Positions 54,468 through 63,935 of a DNA stretch of 64,000 nt are shown here, one piece after another. This stretch comes from Chromobacterium sp. ATCC 53434 (GTDB lineage Bacteria > Pseudomonadota > Gammaproteobacteria > Burkholderiales > Chromobacteriaceae). The stretch lies in NCBI RefSeq assembly GCF_002848345.1, contig NZ_CP025429.1, positions 558,001 to 622,000 of the forward strand, in the 5' to 3' direction. The position numbers were made by a program, and so were the translations under genes. The number at the start of each line of letters is the position of its first letter. Position 1 is the first letter of the stretch. The notes under the pieces were generated by a model. That model was not told the DNA's origin, did no database searches, and saw nothing but the letters and a program-made list of their open reading frames with translations.

Positions 54468-56959
54468 CGCTGACCGGACGGTTGACCCTGGTGCTGCGCT
54501 TCATCCGCCGCGAGCTGGTGTCCGGGGAGCTGACGATACTCGGCCTGGCCCTGCTGGTGGCGGTGGCGGCGATGAGCAGCGTGGCCTTTTTTTCCGACCG
54601 GGTGGAAAAGGCGCTGACCACCCAGGCCACCCAGCTGCTGGCCGCCGACCTGGTGCTCAGCGGCAACGAGCCGGCGCCGGAGGCGATACGCGCCGAGGCG
54701 CGTCGCCGCGGCCTGGCGATGGCCGACAACATCACCTTCCCGTCGATGGTGTTTGCCGGCGGCCAGGCGACGCTGGCGCAATACAAGGCGGTCAGCGCCG
54801 GCTATCCGTTGCGGGGCGAGACCTCGGCGCGCTTGGCCGACGGCAGCGAGCCCAGCGGCCGCTTGCAGCCGGCGCCGGGCAGCGCCTGGGCCGACGCGCG
54901 GCTGATCAGCCGGCTCAAGTTGAAGCTCGGCGACAGCATCAGCGTCGGCGACATCAGCCTGAAGCTGAGCGGCGTCATCCTGCGCGAGCCGGACGGCAGC
55001 ATGGACATCTACAATTTCGTGCCGCGGCTGATGTTCAACAGCGCCGATTTGCCGGCCACCGGTCTGGTGCAGCAGGGCAGCCGCATACGCTGGCGGCTGC
55101 TGTTCGCCGGCGAGGACCGGCAGCTGGCCGATTTCCGCAGCTGGCTGAGCCGGCACAAGCCGCCAGGCGCCAGGCTGGAAAACGTCGAGGAGATGCGGCC
55201 GGAGATCCGCACCGGCCTGGAGCGGGCGCGGCGCTTCCTCGGGCTGTCGGCGATGCTGACGGTGGCGCTGGCGGCGTCGGCGGTGGCGCTGGTGGTCAGG
55301 CGCTATCTGCAGCGCCACTGGCAGCAGGTGGCGGTGTTGCGTTGCCTGGGCCTGGGTTCCGGCGAGGTATGGGGCCTGTTCGTCAGCCTGTTCCTGCTGC
55401 TGGGCCTGCTGGCCGGCCTGTTCGGCACGCTGGCCGGCTTCGGCGTGCAGCTGGGCCTGATGCGGCTGTTCAGCGGCTACGTCGGCGAGATGCTGCCCGA
55501 TCCGGGCGCGCTGCCGTGGCTGATCGGCCCGCTGGCGGCCTTGCTGCTGCTGGCCGGGCTGGCGCTGCCGCCGTTGATGGGCATACGCGACGTGTCGCCG
55601 GCGGCGGTGCTGCGCAACGAGCTGCCGCCGACGCGCCAGGGCGTGATCGCGCCGGTGCTGGCGCTGGCGACGCTGCTGGGACTGGCGTCGTGGCAGGTCG
55701 GCGAGTTCTCGCTGGCCGGTTGGCTGCTGCTGGCGATGCTGGCCTTTCTCGCCGTGTCCGGGGCCTTGGCGCTGGGCCTGGTGTGGGCGCTGCGGCGGCT
55801 GCCGCGCGGCGGCCGGGTCGGCTGGCGCTTCGGCATCGCCAATCTGGCGCGGCGGCGTTGGCTGGCGGTGCTGCAGATCGCCTCGCTGTCGGTCGGGCTG
55901 ATGGCGTTGTTGACGCTGACCGTGGTGCGCGACGATCTGATCGGCGCCTGGCAGCGCAGCGTGCCGGCCGACGCGCCGAACAAATTCGTCATCAATATCC
56001 AGGCCGGCCAGCTGGACGCCTTCCGCGACGCGTTCGCGGCCCAGGGGCGGCCGGTGCCCGAACTGGCGCCGATGGCGCGGGCGCGGCTGATCGCGATCAA
56101 CGAGCAGCCGGTGCGGCCGGCCGCTTACGACAGCGAGCAGGCGCGGCGGCTGGCCGAGCGCGAATTCAACCTGTCCTGGCGCGCCGATCTGCCGCCGGGC
56201 AACCAGGTGGTGGCGGGCCGTTGGTGGGACGAGGGCAAGCGGGTGAAGCCGCAGTTCTCGGTCGAGCGCGGCCTGGCCGACAAGCTGGGCATACGGCTGG
56301 GCGACACGCTGGCCTTCGACCTGGCCGGCACCACCTACCGCGCGAAGGTCAGCAGCCTGCGCGAGGTGCCGTGGGACAGCTTCCGCGTCAACTTCTTCGT
56401 CATCGGCACGCCGGGCCAGTTTCGCCAGCAGCCGGCCAGCTGGATCACCAGCTTCCGGCTGGAGCCGGCCGACGAGGCCTTCGCCAACGGGCTGGTCGAG
56501 CGTTTCCCCAATCTGACGGTGATCGACGTCGGCAGCATCCTGGCCGAGGTCAGGGCGATGGTCGACAAGCTGACGCGCGGCATCGAGGCGATGTTTCTGC
56601 TGGCGCTGGCGGCCGGCGTGCTGGTGTTGTGGGCGTCGCTGACCGCGACGCGGGACGAGAGGCTGGCCGATGTCGGCCTGATGCGGGCGCTGGGCGCCTC
56701 GACCCGCCAGGTGCGCAGCGTGGTGCTGGCCGAGCTGGTGTGGCTGGGCGCGGTGTCCGGCTTGCTGGCGGCGCTGGGGGCGATGGGCATAGGCGTGCTG
56801 GCGTCGGTGAAACTGTTTTCCTTGCCGGTGCTGCTGAACGGGTGGCTGCTACCGCTGGGCATGGCCGGCGGCGTGCTGGTGGTGACGCTGGCCGGCTGGC
56901 CGCTGGTGGGCAAGGTGACGCGGACGCCGCCGCTGACGGTGCTGAGGGCGGTTTCCTAG
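54464..56959 (+). CDS. ybbP: ABC transporter permease YbbP (FtsX-type)
   Basis: An 831-residue membrane protein with an N-terminal helix, a large periplasmic domain (about residues 60-260), two FtsX-type membrane blocks (about 265-420 and 705-830) and a further periplasmic part between them. Signatures include VALVVRRYLQRHWQQVAVLR and the C-terminal LMRALGASTRQVRSVVLAEL. The length matches YbbP. It forms a two-gene operon with ybbA, opposite tesA. A function in extracting or moving envelope components is inferred from the family. Confidence 0.92.
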   Translation: MTLTGRLTLVLRFIRRELVSGELTILGLALLVAVAAMSSVAFFSDRVEKALTTQATQLLAADLVLSGNEPAPEAIRAEARRRGLAMADNITFPSMVFAGGQATLAQYKAVSAGYPLRGETSARLADGSEPSGRLQPAPGSAWADARLISRLKLKLGDSISVGDISLKLSGVILREPDGSMDIYNFVPRLMFNSADLPATGLVQQGSRIRWRLLFAGEDRQLADFRSWLSRHKPPGARLENVEEMRPEIRTGLERARRFLGLSAMLTVALAASAVALVVRRYLQRHWQQVAVLRCLGLGSGEVWGLFVSLFLLLGLLAGLFGTLAGFGVQLGLMRLFSGYVGEMLPDPGALPWLIGPLAALLLLAGLALPPLMGIRDVSPAAVLRNELPPTRQGVIAPVLALATLLGLASWQVGEFSLAGWLLLAMLAFLAVSGALALGLVWALRRLPRGGRVGWRFGIANLARRRWLAVLQIASLSVGLMALLTLTVVRDDLIGAWQRSVPADAPNKFVINIQAGQLDAFRDAFAAQGRPVPELAPMARARLIAINEQPVRPAAYDSEQARRLAEREFNLSWRADLPPGNQVVAGRWWDEGKRVKPQFSVERGLADKLGIRLGDTLAFDLAGTTYRAKVSSLREVPWDSFRVNFFVIGTPGQFRQQPASWITSFRLEPADEAFANGLVERFPNLTVIDVGSILAEVRAMVDKLTRGIEAMFLLALAAGVLVLWASLTATRDERLADVGLMRALGASTRQVRSVVLAELVWLGAVSGLLAALGAMGIGVLASVKLFSLPVLLNGWLLPLGMAGGVLVVTLAGWPLVGKVTRTPPLTVLRAVS

Positions 56960-57001
56960 CCGCTCGATAAGGAATAAGCGGGGCACACCCGCGGGAGAAA
57001 A

Positions 57002-57529
57002 ATGCAGATGGACGCGATGGTGTTGGCCGCGATGGCCAAATGGCCGAATGTGCCGGCGGTGTTCGGCTGGCTCAGGCTGGACGCGCGCGGGCAGTGGTGG
57101 ATCAAGGACCAGCGGCTGCGCCACGAGGCGATGGCCGATTTCTTCAATCGCAACTACAGCCGCGACGGCCAGGGCCGCTGCTATGTGCAGAACGGGCCGC
57201 AGAAGGTGTATGTCGAACTGGACGCGGTGCCGCTGGCGGCGCGGCGCACGCCCGGCGGCTGGCGTACGCTGCCCTGCGACGACGGCGCCGCGCCGCGCGC
57301 CGCCTGGCTGACGCCGGACGGCATGCTGCTGCTGGAGATCGGCGGCGAACTGGCGGCGCTGGACGACCGCGATCTGCCGGCCCTGCTCGAGGAGGCGCTG
57401 CCGGGGTGGGACGGCGACATGGCGGCCTTGCCGCCGGCGCTGCGGCTGGACGAGGCCGCCTTGCCGCTGGTCTGCGAGACGCTGCCGGCGCTGCTGGCGC
57501 GTTACGGCATCGTCGCCCGTCCCAGATGA
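57002..57529 (+). CDS. conserved hypothetical protein, 175 aa
   Basis: A 175-residue soluble protein. The first 75 residues form a well-organised block (WPNVPAVFGWLRLDARGQWW, MADFFNRNYSRDGQGRCYVQ, NGPQKVYVELD) of a kind found in many betaproteobacteria. The remainder is Leu/Ala-rich and less defined. GGGAG lies before the two possible ATG codons at 57002 and 57008. Function is unknown. It follows ybbP by 42 bp and may be read through from it. Confidence 0.75.
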   Translation: MQMDAMVLAAMAKWPNVPAVFGWLRLDARGQWWIKDQRLRHEAMADFFNRNYSRDGQGRCYVQNGPQKVYVELDAVPLAARRTPGGWRTLPCDDGAAPRAAWLTPDGMLLLEIGGELAALDDRDLPALLEEALPGWDGDMAALPPALRLDEAALPLVCETLPALLARYGIVARPR

Positions 57530-57557
57530 ACGAAGCCCGCCGGTCGGCGGGCTGAAG

Positions 57558-58811
57558 TCAGACGGGCTGGGCCTGGACGCCGACCAGCCGTTTGCGGCCG
57601 GCCAGCATGCCGATGCAGAAGGCGGTGGCGGCGATCAGGCAGAACAGTATCGCCAGCGGCCAGGCGGCGTGGCTGTGGCCGCGGATCAGGCCGACGGCGA
57701 ACGGGCCCATGGACGCCAGCATATAGCCTATGCCCTGCGCCATGCCGGACAGGCTGGCCGCCACGTGCTGGTCGGCCGAGCGGTGGGCCAGCAGGCTCAG
57801 CGCGGTGCTGAACAGGCCGCCCTGGCCGAAGCCGAGCAGCGCCGCCCAGATGATCAGCCCATCGGTCGGCGCGTACAGCATGCCCAACAGGCCGGCGATC
57901 ACCATCAGCAGCGTGGCGGCGATGGGCGGCCGCTGGTCGCGGCAGCGATGGGCCAGCATCGGCACCAGCAGCGACGCCGGCACCTGCACCATCGTCGACA
58001 GCGACAGCATCAGCCCGCCCTGCATCGGCGTCAGGCCGCGGTCCATCAATATCGACGGCAGCCAGCCGAACACGATGTAGGCCAGCGACGATTGCAGGCC
58101 CATGAACAGCGTCACCTGCCAGGCCAGCGGGTCGCGCAGCAGACCTTCCACCCGCCAGCGGCCCTGGGCAGCGGCGTGGCGGGTGGCCAGCTGCGGCCAC
58201 CAGACCGCCAGCGCCAGCACCGCAGGCAGCGCCCACAGCGCCAGCGCCGGACGCCAGTCGTGGCCGAAGGCTTCCGCCGTCGGCACCGTCAGGCCGGCGG
58301 CCAGCGCCGCGCCCAGGCACAGTGCCATCGTGTACACGCCGGTCATCAGGCCGGCGCGGCTGGCGAAGTCCCGCTTGACGATGCCGGGCAGCAGCACGCC
58401 GATCACGCCTATGGCGGCGCCGGCCAGCGCCGAACCGGCGAACAGGCCGAACTGGCCCAGCTGGGTGCGCAGCAGGATGCCGGCGGCCAGCGCCAGCAGC
58501 ACCACGGCGATGGTCTTTTCGCTGCCGAGGCGGCGCGCCAGTCGCGGCGCCAGCGGTCCGAAGATGCCCAGGCAGGCCACCGGCAGCGTGGTCAGCAGGC
58601 CGGCCAGCGCCGGACTCAGGCCGACGTCGCGGCTGACCATGGACAGCACCGGCGCCAGGCTGGACAGCGCCGGGCGCAGATTCAGGCCGACCAGCACCAG
58701 GCCCAGCAGCAACAGCAGCGTGCGGGCGCGGCCGCCGGTCAGCGAGGCGGCCGGGGTCTCGTCGTCGATCAATAGTTCGTCGGCTATCGGCTTGGACCGA
58801 TTTTCTTCCAT
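57558..58811 (-). CDS. CynX/NimT-type MFS transporter
   Basis: A 417-residue 12-helix transporter. The N-terminal GLVLVGLNLRPALSSLAPVL and TTLPVACLGIFGPLAPRLAR are typical of the CynX/NimT group, whose members export small organic anions, nitroimidazoles or cyanate-related compounds. A charged 25-residue cytoplasmic N-terminus precedes the first helix. It lies 12 bp behind a GntR-type gene, so the two form an operon, and the regulator probably controls the transporter. Substrate is unknown. Confidence 0.85.
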   Translation of the reverse strand: MEENRSKPIADELLIDDETPAASLTGGRARTLLLLLGLVLVGLNLRPALSSLAPVLSMVSRDVGLSPALAGLLTTLPVACLGIFGPLAPRLARRLGSEKTIAVVLLALAAGILLRTQLGQFGLFAGSALAGAAIGVIGVLLPGIVKRDFASRAGLMTGVYTMALCLGAALAAGLTVPTAEAFGHDWRPALALWALPAVLALAVWWPQLATRHAAAQGRWRVEGLLRDPLAWQVTLFMGLQSSLAYIVFGWLPSILMDRGLTPMQGGLMLSLSTMVQVPASLLVPMLAHRCRDQRPPIAATLLMVIAGLLGMLYAPTDGLIIWAALLGFGQGGLFSTALSLLAHRSADQHVAASLSGMAQGIGYMLASMGPFAVGLIRGHSHAAWPLAILFCLIAATAFCIGMLAGRKRLVGVQAQPV

Positions 58812-58823
58812 CGTGCTTCCTTC

Positions 58824-59516
58824 TTATCGTTGCGTGTCCAGCAAGCGGGCCAGCATGGCCAGCAGCGGACGGGTAATCGCGGCGGCGGCGGCGCCGGCCT
58901 CGTCGGGACGGCGCGTGCGTATCGCGTCGAAGATGGCGGCGTGGGCCGCGAAGTCCGGATCGGGCAGGGCCTCGTCGCGTATCGAGTCCTGCACGCTTTG
59001 GCGCACCGCGTGCGAAAAGTAGCGGTACAGGCTGGACAGCGCCTGATTGCCGCAGGCGTCGGCGATCGCGACATGGAAGGCCAGGTCGCGCTCGGCGTAG
59101 CTTTCCGGCGTCTCGTCGGCCGGCGGGCGGCCGAGGCGGTCCAGCGCCGCGGCGATGCGCGCGAGCTCGGCGTCGCCGGCGCGCTCGGCGGCCAGCCGGG
59201 CCGCGCTTTCCTCCAGCAGGCAGCGCACTTCCAGATGCTCGCGCAGGCTGGCGCGGCTGATCGCGCGCATCGCCTCGCCGGGATTGACGACGGCGCGCAC
59301 ATAGGTGCCGTCGCCCTGGCGCACTTCCAGCAAGCCGGCGTACAGCAGCACGCGCACCGCCTCGCGGACGGTGTTGCGGCTGATGCCCAGCTCCTCGGCC
59401 AGTTCCGGCTCGGTCGGCATGCGGCTACCGACCGGCCAGCGTCCGTCGGCCAGTTGGGCACCCAGGCTTTCCAGCGCGATGTCGACCAGCGAGCGTTTCG
59501 CGGCGGCGGGATTCAT
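58824..59516 (-). CDS. FadR-type GntR regulator
   Basis: A 230-residue regulator of the GntR/FadR group. The winged HTH covers residues 10-75 (MPTEPELAEELGISRNTVRE, recognition helix SRNTVREAVRVLL), and the FCD effector domain about 80-225 (RDLAFHVAIADACGNQALSS provides the metal-binding His). The ATG at 59516 is preferred over 59534. The upstream sequence contains two CATCC repeats (near 59533-59550), a possible operator. It likely responds to a small carboxylate and controls the neighbouring transporter. Confidence 0.87.
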   Translation of the reverse strand: MNPAAAKRSLVDIALESLGAQLADGRWPVGSRMPTEPELAEELGISRNTVREAVRVLLYAGLLEVRQGDGTYVRAVVNPGEAMRAISRASLREHLEVRCLLEESAARLAAERAGDAELARIAAALDRLGRPPADETPESYAERDLAFHVAIADACGNQALSSLYRYFSHAVRQSVQDSIRDEALPDPDFAAHAAIFDAIRTRRPDEAGAAAAAITRPLLAMLARLLDTQR

Positions 59517-59594
59517 CGTTCGACTCCGAAACATCCAATCATCCGATGAATTTTACCGGCAAACGCCGGGAAGGGCAAAAAACAGGAAAATGGT

Positions 59595-61124
59595 TCAGGC
59601 GGTGGCGGAGAAACCGGTGCTGGACAGCCCGAGGCCCTGGCCGACCAGGAGCGCGTTCAACGCGTAAGGCGCGCCGATCGAGTAGACCAGCGCGTACATC
59701 GCGAGGCCACTGATCTGCTGGGCCGACAGCAGGCTGTTGCCGGACGGGTAGCTGAGCAGGTTCTGCAGATTGAACGGAAAGGTGTTGGGCGTATCGGGCG
59801 TGTTGATCACCAGTTGCTGGTTGCGCTGCTGCGCCTGCAGCGCGCGGGTCTCGTTGATCAGCGAGCCGCTGCCCTGCGAGGTGTAGCTGTTGGCCAGCGC
59901 GTTCAGCGACTGGGCCGCCGTGTACAGCAGGTTGGCCGTGCCGCTGGAGTCGCTGTTGTATGCCGCTTGCAGCGAATTGACGTTCAGGTTCAGCGTGCCG
60001 CCCAGCCCGTACTGCGCCGGACTCTGATAGCTGAGGCCGACCTGGCTCAACATGGTCAGCAGCGAACTGCCGTTGCTGTAGCTGTTTTCCGCCTGCTGGT
60101 TCAGCATCTGCGGCAGCATGGCGGCGATCGGGTCGTTGCCGGGCTGCACCTGGTTGCCGAGCAGGCTGTTGATCGATCCCTGGGCGGTGTTGAAGGCGCT
60201 GGCCAGCGACTGGGCGTTGCTGTTCAGCAGACCGAAGTCTATGTTGACGGCGATGGTGCTGCTGCCGGTCGCCAGCAGATTGGCCGACACGCCGCTGCCC
60301 AGCTGGATGCCCGAGTTGACGGCGCTGGAGCCGGACGCGCCGTTGACGGTGTAGCTGGCGTTCAGCGCCGCCTGGGTCTGGGTCAGGTTCTGGCCGCTGC
60401 CGACCGCCTGCGTCTGGTCGAAAGCCAGCCGCGACAGGCCGCTCTGATCGGTGTTGTTGCCGTCGTTGTCGCTGACGGTGATCTTGAAATTGTTGCTGGC
60501 GCCGGTGCTGGCCTGGCTGATCTGCAATTGATAGGCGCCGGATGAATTCTGCACCACATTGGCGACGACGCCGGCGCCGGCGCCGTTGATCGCGCTGGCG
60601 ATGCCGGACAGCGTGCCGTTGCTGATGCTGATGGTCACCGGCGTGTCGTTGGCGGTGAAGCTGCTGGCCGAGGTGGAGCTGGTGTAGGCGTAGCTGCCGG
60701 TGGTGATGGTCAGGCTGCCGGTGCCGACCGAGGTGCTGCCGCTATCGGGCAGCGTGAAGCTGGTGGCGGCGCTCTGGGCCTGCGCCAGTTGCGACACCGA
60801 CAATTGGTAGCTGGCGGTCTGCGCGCCGCTCGAGGTGCTGACGCTGGCCACCGCCGGATTGCTGCTGGTGGCGGTGCCGCCGCCGTACTGGTTGGACGGC
60901 GAGTAGATCTGCTGCAGGCTGCTCTGGAAGGTGCCGAGTATGGACATCAGCTGGCCGAGATTGGACAGCTCCACCTGGATCGGGTCGGTCGGCGTCGCGC
61001 TGGAGGCGCTGGAAGCGCTGCCGGTGGAGCCCAGCAGCAATCCGCTGGACAACAAACTGCTCAAGTTCGGCAGCAAGCTGTCGAAAGACGAAAGACTGGA
61101 GTTGTATCCGGACAGCGAGTTCAT
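59595..61124 (-). CDS. orphan FliD-like (flagellar cap-type) protein
   Basis: A 509-residue Ser/Gly/Asn-rich protein. Its FliD-N-like region (about residues 35-150: NLGQLMSILGTFQSSLQQIY, TASYQLSVSQLAQAQSAATS, SVGTGSLTITTGSY) and the following hook-type segments (TPVTISISNGTLSGIASAIN) match flagellar hook-associated protein 2. It lacks the usual long C-terminal coiled coil and ends in a hydrophobic Gly/Leu tail (YALVYSIGAPYALNALLVGQ). No flagellar genes lie near. ATG 61124 is preferred over TTG 61133. It could be an adhesin-like or filament-cap paralog; function is not shown. Confidence 0.75.
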   Translation of the reverse strand: MNSLSGYNSSLSSFDSLLPNLSSLLSSGLLLGSTGSASSASSATPTDPIQVELSNLGQLMSILGTFQSSLQQIYSPSNQYGGGTATSSNPAVASVSTSSGAQTASYQLSVSQLAQAQSAATSFTLPDSGSTSVGTGSLTITTGSYAYTSSTSASSFTANDTPVTISISNGTLSGIASAINGAGAGVVANVVQNSSGAYQLQISQASTGASNNFKITVSDNDGNNTDQSGLSRLAFDQTQAVGSGQNLTQTQAALNASYTVNGASGSSAVNSGIQLGSGVSANLLATGSSTIAVNIDFGLLNSNAQSLASAFNTAQGSINSLLGNQVQPGNDPIAAMLPQMLNQQAENSYSNGSSLLTMLSQVGLSYQSPAQYGLGGTLNLNVNSLQAAYNSDSSGTANLLYTAAQSLNALANSYTSQGSGSLINETRALQAQQRNQQLVINTPDTPNTFPFNLQNLLSYPSGNSLLSAQQISGLAMYALVYSIGAPYALNALLVGQGLGLSSTGFSATA

Positions 61125-61285
61125 TGCCAACACTCACAAGCCACATCTTGTTCAAGTGTAGTTCAGGCAATGACAGTCATGGCTTGTTCAGCGTTTTTTC
61201 CGCGCTGAATTGTGTATTTGTGTGTGGATTTTGGCGTTGGCGCGACAAGGCATGGCGCCTGGCGCCATGCCGTCGGAGCGGGCGT

Positions 61286-61543
61286 TTATTTCGCCGCCGC
61301 GTCCTTCACGCATTTCTTGGTGAAGCTCTGCTTGGCGGCGCCGGCCAGCTTCTTCTCGGCGGCCTTGGCGTCGCAGCTGGCCTGGACCGCGGCGACGGCG
61401 TCCTTCTCGCATTTCTTCAGGAAGCTTTGCTTGGCGGCGCCGGCCAGTTTCTTCTCGGCGGCCTTGGCGTCGCAGGCGGCGTCGGCCAGCGCCAGATTGG
61501 CGCTGAACAGCGCGAGTACGGCGAGCAGCAGCGATTTACGCAT
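61286..61543 (-). CDS. PsiF-like periplasmic repeat protein
   Basis: An 85-residue protein with a signal peptide (LLLAVLALFSANLALADA) and two nearly identical repeats, CDAKAAEKKLAGAAKQSF at residues 24-41 and 57-74, spaced 33 residues (99 bp). Each repeat is closed by a KKC, giving two possible disulfide loops. This is the PsiF repeat arrangement (phosphate-starvation-inducible protein, role unknown). It lies 43 bp after modB on the same strand. The near-identical DNA of the repeats indicates recent duplication or gene conversion. Confidence 0.85.
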   Translation of the reverse strand: MRKSLLLAVLALFSANLALADAACDAKAAEKKLAGAAKQSFLKKCEKDAVAAVQASCDAKAAEKKLAGAAKQSFTKKCVKDAAAK

Positions 61544-61585
61544 GGTTGGGTTTCTCCGGTGGTGAGCCCGCGAACGGGCGGAAAG

Positions 61586-62254
61586 CTATTCGTTCTTTCT
61601 GGCGTTCAGCCAGTAAACGGTGGTCAGCGCCGCCAGTGAAAACAGCAGCAGCAGCAGCGCCAGCCGGTGGGCGGCGCCGTAGTTGGCCTGCTCCACCTGA
61701 TTGTACAGCGCGATCGAGATCACCCGGGTCTCGCCGTCGATATTGCCGCCTATCATCAGCACCACGCCGAATTCGCCGACGGTGTGGGCGAATCCGAGGC
61801 AGGCCGCGCTGAGCACGCCGCTGCGGCAGGACGGCAGGATCACGTGGCGCATCCGCTGCCAGCGATTGGCGCCCAGCAGCCGCGCGCTTTCCAGTTCCTC
61901 CTGCCGCACCGCGCGGAAGCTGGCCAACAGCGGCTGCAGCACGAAGGGCAGCGAGTACAGCACCGAGGCGATCACCACCCCCTGGAAGGTGAAGGCGAGG
62001 CTGGGCAGGCCCAGTGACGCGGTCAGCTTTCCCAGCGGGCCGTGCGGGCCGAAGGCCAGCAGCAGGTAGAAGCCGAGCACCGTCGGCGGCAGCACCAGCG
62101 GCAGCATCGCCGCCGCCTCGGCCAGCGGCCGCAACCGCGAGCGGCTGCGCGCCAGCCACCAGGCGGCCGGTACGCACAGCGACAGCAGCAGCAGCGTGCT
62201 GACGCCGGCCAGCCGCAGGGTCAGCGCGATCGCGCTCCAGTCCTCCGAACTCAC
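61586..62254 (-). CDS. modB: molybdate ABC transporter permease ModB
   Basis: A 222-residue permease with five to six membrane helices. The family motifs LPLVLPPTVLGFYLLLAFGP and the EAA loop ESARLLGANRWQRMRHVILP are clear, as is LGFAHTVGEFGVVLMIGGNI. Translation starts at GTG 62254, overlapping the modA stop (GTGA), so the two are coupled. It forms the membrane channel for molybdate supplied by ModA. The ATPase gene modC, expected next, is not in the window; a psiF-like gene follows instead. Confidence 0.93.
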   Translation of the reverse strand: MSSEDWSAIALTLRLAGVSTLLLLSLCVPAAWWLARSRSRLRPLAEAAAMLPLVLPPTVLGFYLLLAFGPHGPLGKLTASLGLPSLAFTFQGVVIASVLYSLPFVLQPLLASFRAVRQEELESARLLGANRWQRMRHVILPSCRSGVLSAACLGFAHTVGEFGVVLMIGGNIDGETRVISIALYNQVEQANYGAAHRLALLLLLFSLAALTTVYWLNARKNE

Positions 62255-62979
62255 GGCTTGAAGCGATAACCGGCCTGGGCCATCAGCGCGCGCGCCTGCT
62301 CGCCCTTCAGGAAGGCCATCAGCGCGGTCGCGGCCGGCGTCGGCTTGATCTGCAGCGCGTCCTGGCGTATCGGCTGATGCAGTTTTTCCGGTACCAGCCA
62401 ATAGTGGTCGCGTATGCCTTGCTCCAGCAATTGCGAATAGGCGACGAAGGCGAAGTCGGCGCCGCCGGCCTCGGCGAACTGCATCGTCTGGCCGATATTG
62501 TCGCCGGTCAGCAGCTTGGGCTTGACCGCCGCCTCCAGCTTCAGGGCGCCCAGCGTTTCCATCGCGGCGCGGCCGTAAGGCGCGGTGGCCGGATTGGCGA
62601 CCGCCAGCTTGGCGAAATCGCCCTTGCGCAAGGTCGCCTCGCCGGCGTCGCCGCGTTTCTTGCTCCACAGCGCCAGCTGGCCGTAGGCATAGGTGAACTG
62701 GCTGCCAGGCTGGCCGACGCCGGCTTTCGCCAGCTCGGTCGGCCTCTCGTCGTCGGCGGACAGGAAGACGTCGAACGGCGCGCCCTGGCGGATCTGCGCC
62801 GCCAGCTTGCCGGAGGCGCCGGCGCTGGCCTTGATGTCGTGGCCGGTCGAGGCCTTGAACGCCACGGCGATCTTGTCCAGCGTCTGCTGGAAATTGCTGG
62901 CCACCGCGACCGAGACGGTATCGGCCAGCGCCAGCGAGGGCAGGGTCAGGCAGAGCAGGGCAAGGTTCAAGCGTCGCAT
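62251..62979 (-). CDS. modA: molybdate-binding periplasmic protein ModA
   Basis: A 242-residue substrate-binding protein with a signal peptide (LALLCLTLPSLALA). ModA signatures include VAVASNFQQTLDKIAVAF, SAGASGKLAAQIRQGAPFDV (the Ser-Ser/Ala oxyanion site) and DNIGQTMQFAEAGGADFAFV. It delivers molybdate (or tungstate) to ModB. No ModE operator or molybdenum-cofactor riboswitch was recognised in the 147-bp gap upstream (62980-63126). Confidence 0.94.
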   Translation of the reverse strand: MRRLNLALLCLTLPSLALADTVSVAVASNFQQTLDKIAVAFKASTGHDIKASAGASGKLAAQIRQGAPFDVFLSADDERPTELAKAGVGQPGSQFTYAYGQLALWSKKRGDAGEATLRKGDFAKLAVANPATAPYGRAAMETLGALKLEAAVKPKLLTGDNIGQTMQFAEAGGADFAFVAYSQLLEQGIRDHYWLVPEKLHQPIRQDALQIKPTPAATALMAFLKGEQARALMAQAGYRFKP

Positions 62980-63126
62980 GCGGCAGGTCTCCAGAATGAT
63001 GGTGGTGGCATTATGCGACCAAAATCACGATGCCCGCGATGGCCTGGGTCAAATTTTGTCGCCGGCGGCCGCATCGAACGGAGGCGCAATCGGACAAGGG
63101 CTGGAGATTGCGGCAAAATGCCTGGG

Positions 63127-63765
63127 CTAGCCTGCGGCCAGCGTGTCGTCGGCGTACTGCAGCAGTTGCTGCCAATCGCAGACCAGCAGGTCCTGCCAGC
63201 CGTCGCCGCCGGGCGCGTCCAGCTGAGGCCGGGGTCCCCGCAGATTGACGCCGCCGGCCAGCAGGCGGCCATCCAGAGAGTCCTCCAGCTGGACGATGCT
63301 GGAAACCTGTTCCAGATAGGCGCCGATGCCGCGGGTCAGCGGTTCGAGCTCGACGGCGGACCGCCCCGGCCTCAGCGGCAGCGGAGAGGTGTCGCCGCTG
63401 TTGCCGCGCAGCACCAGCCGCAGTCGCGCGATCGCCGGACCGGCCTCTTCGGCCTGGGGCATCGCGGGCAGCCAGCCGCGCAGCAGCGCCTGCAGGCGCA
63501 GGTTGAGACTGTTGCCGGGGGAGGTGGAGCTCAGCAGCCAGCGGCCGTCGCGGTTGCGTTCCAGCAGCCACAGCGGCTCCAGCAGCAGGGCGCGGTAGGC
63601 GCCAGGCAATTGCGTCGGCGCGGCGCAGAGGAATTGCCGGTTGTGCCGTCCCTGACGGAACGCTTGTTGCGGCGCGCCGTAGCCGGGGCGCTGGCTGAGC
63701 CGGGCTACCCGGCACAGCTCGCCCCATGCCACCAGCGCGCATCCAAGATTAAAGAACGGTTTCAT
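63127..63765 (-). CDS. hypothetical protein, 212 aa
   Basis: A 212-residue protein that I do not recognise. It opens with a short hydrophobic stretch (FFNLGCALVAWGELCRVARL) that could be a weak signal or a buried helix, followed by mixed alpha/beta-looking sequence (YRALLLEPLWLLERNRDGRW, LQALLRGWLPAMPQ). No catalytic motif stands out. G/C-rich codon use supports a real gene. It precedes modA on the same strand but with a 147-bp gap. Confidence 0.6.
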   Translation of the reverse strand: MKPFFNLGCALVAWGELCRVARLSQRPGYGAPQQAFRQGRHNRQFLCAAPTQLPGAYRALLLEPLWLLERNRDGRWLLSSTSPGNSLNLRLQALLRGWLPAMPQAEEAGPAIARLRLVLRGNSGDTSPLPLRPGRSAVELEPLTRGIGAYLEQVSSIVQLEDSLDGRLLAGGVNLRGPRPQLDAPGGDGWQDLLVCDWQQLLQYADDTLAAG

Positions 63766-63935
63766 CGTCGTCGGCCATGATCGGGTGCGGCGCTCCGGAC
63801 GAAGATCCGGATGCGGCGGGTTTGATCGGGGAATATAACGGAAACATAGGCAAAAGCCGGCGCGCTATTGTTGATATGGAGCAACTTATAGGGAATGCGG
63901 CCAGTGTGGCCTGGCATGTCGTACAGGCGGCTTGC

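Noticed and set aside
62980..63126. Molybdenum-cofactor riboswitch or ModE site ahead of modA
   Set aside because: No long conserved stem array and no clear ModE dyad could be recognised.
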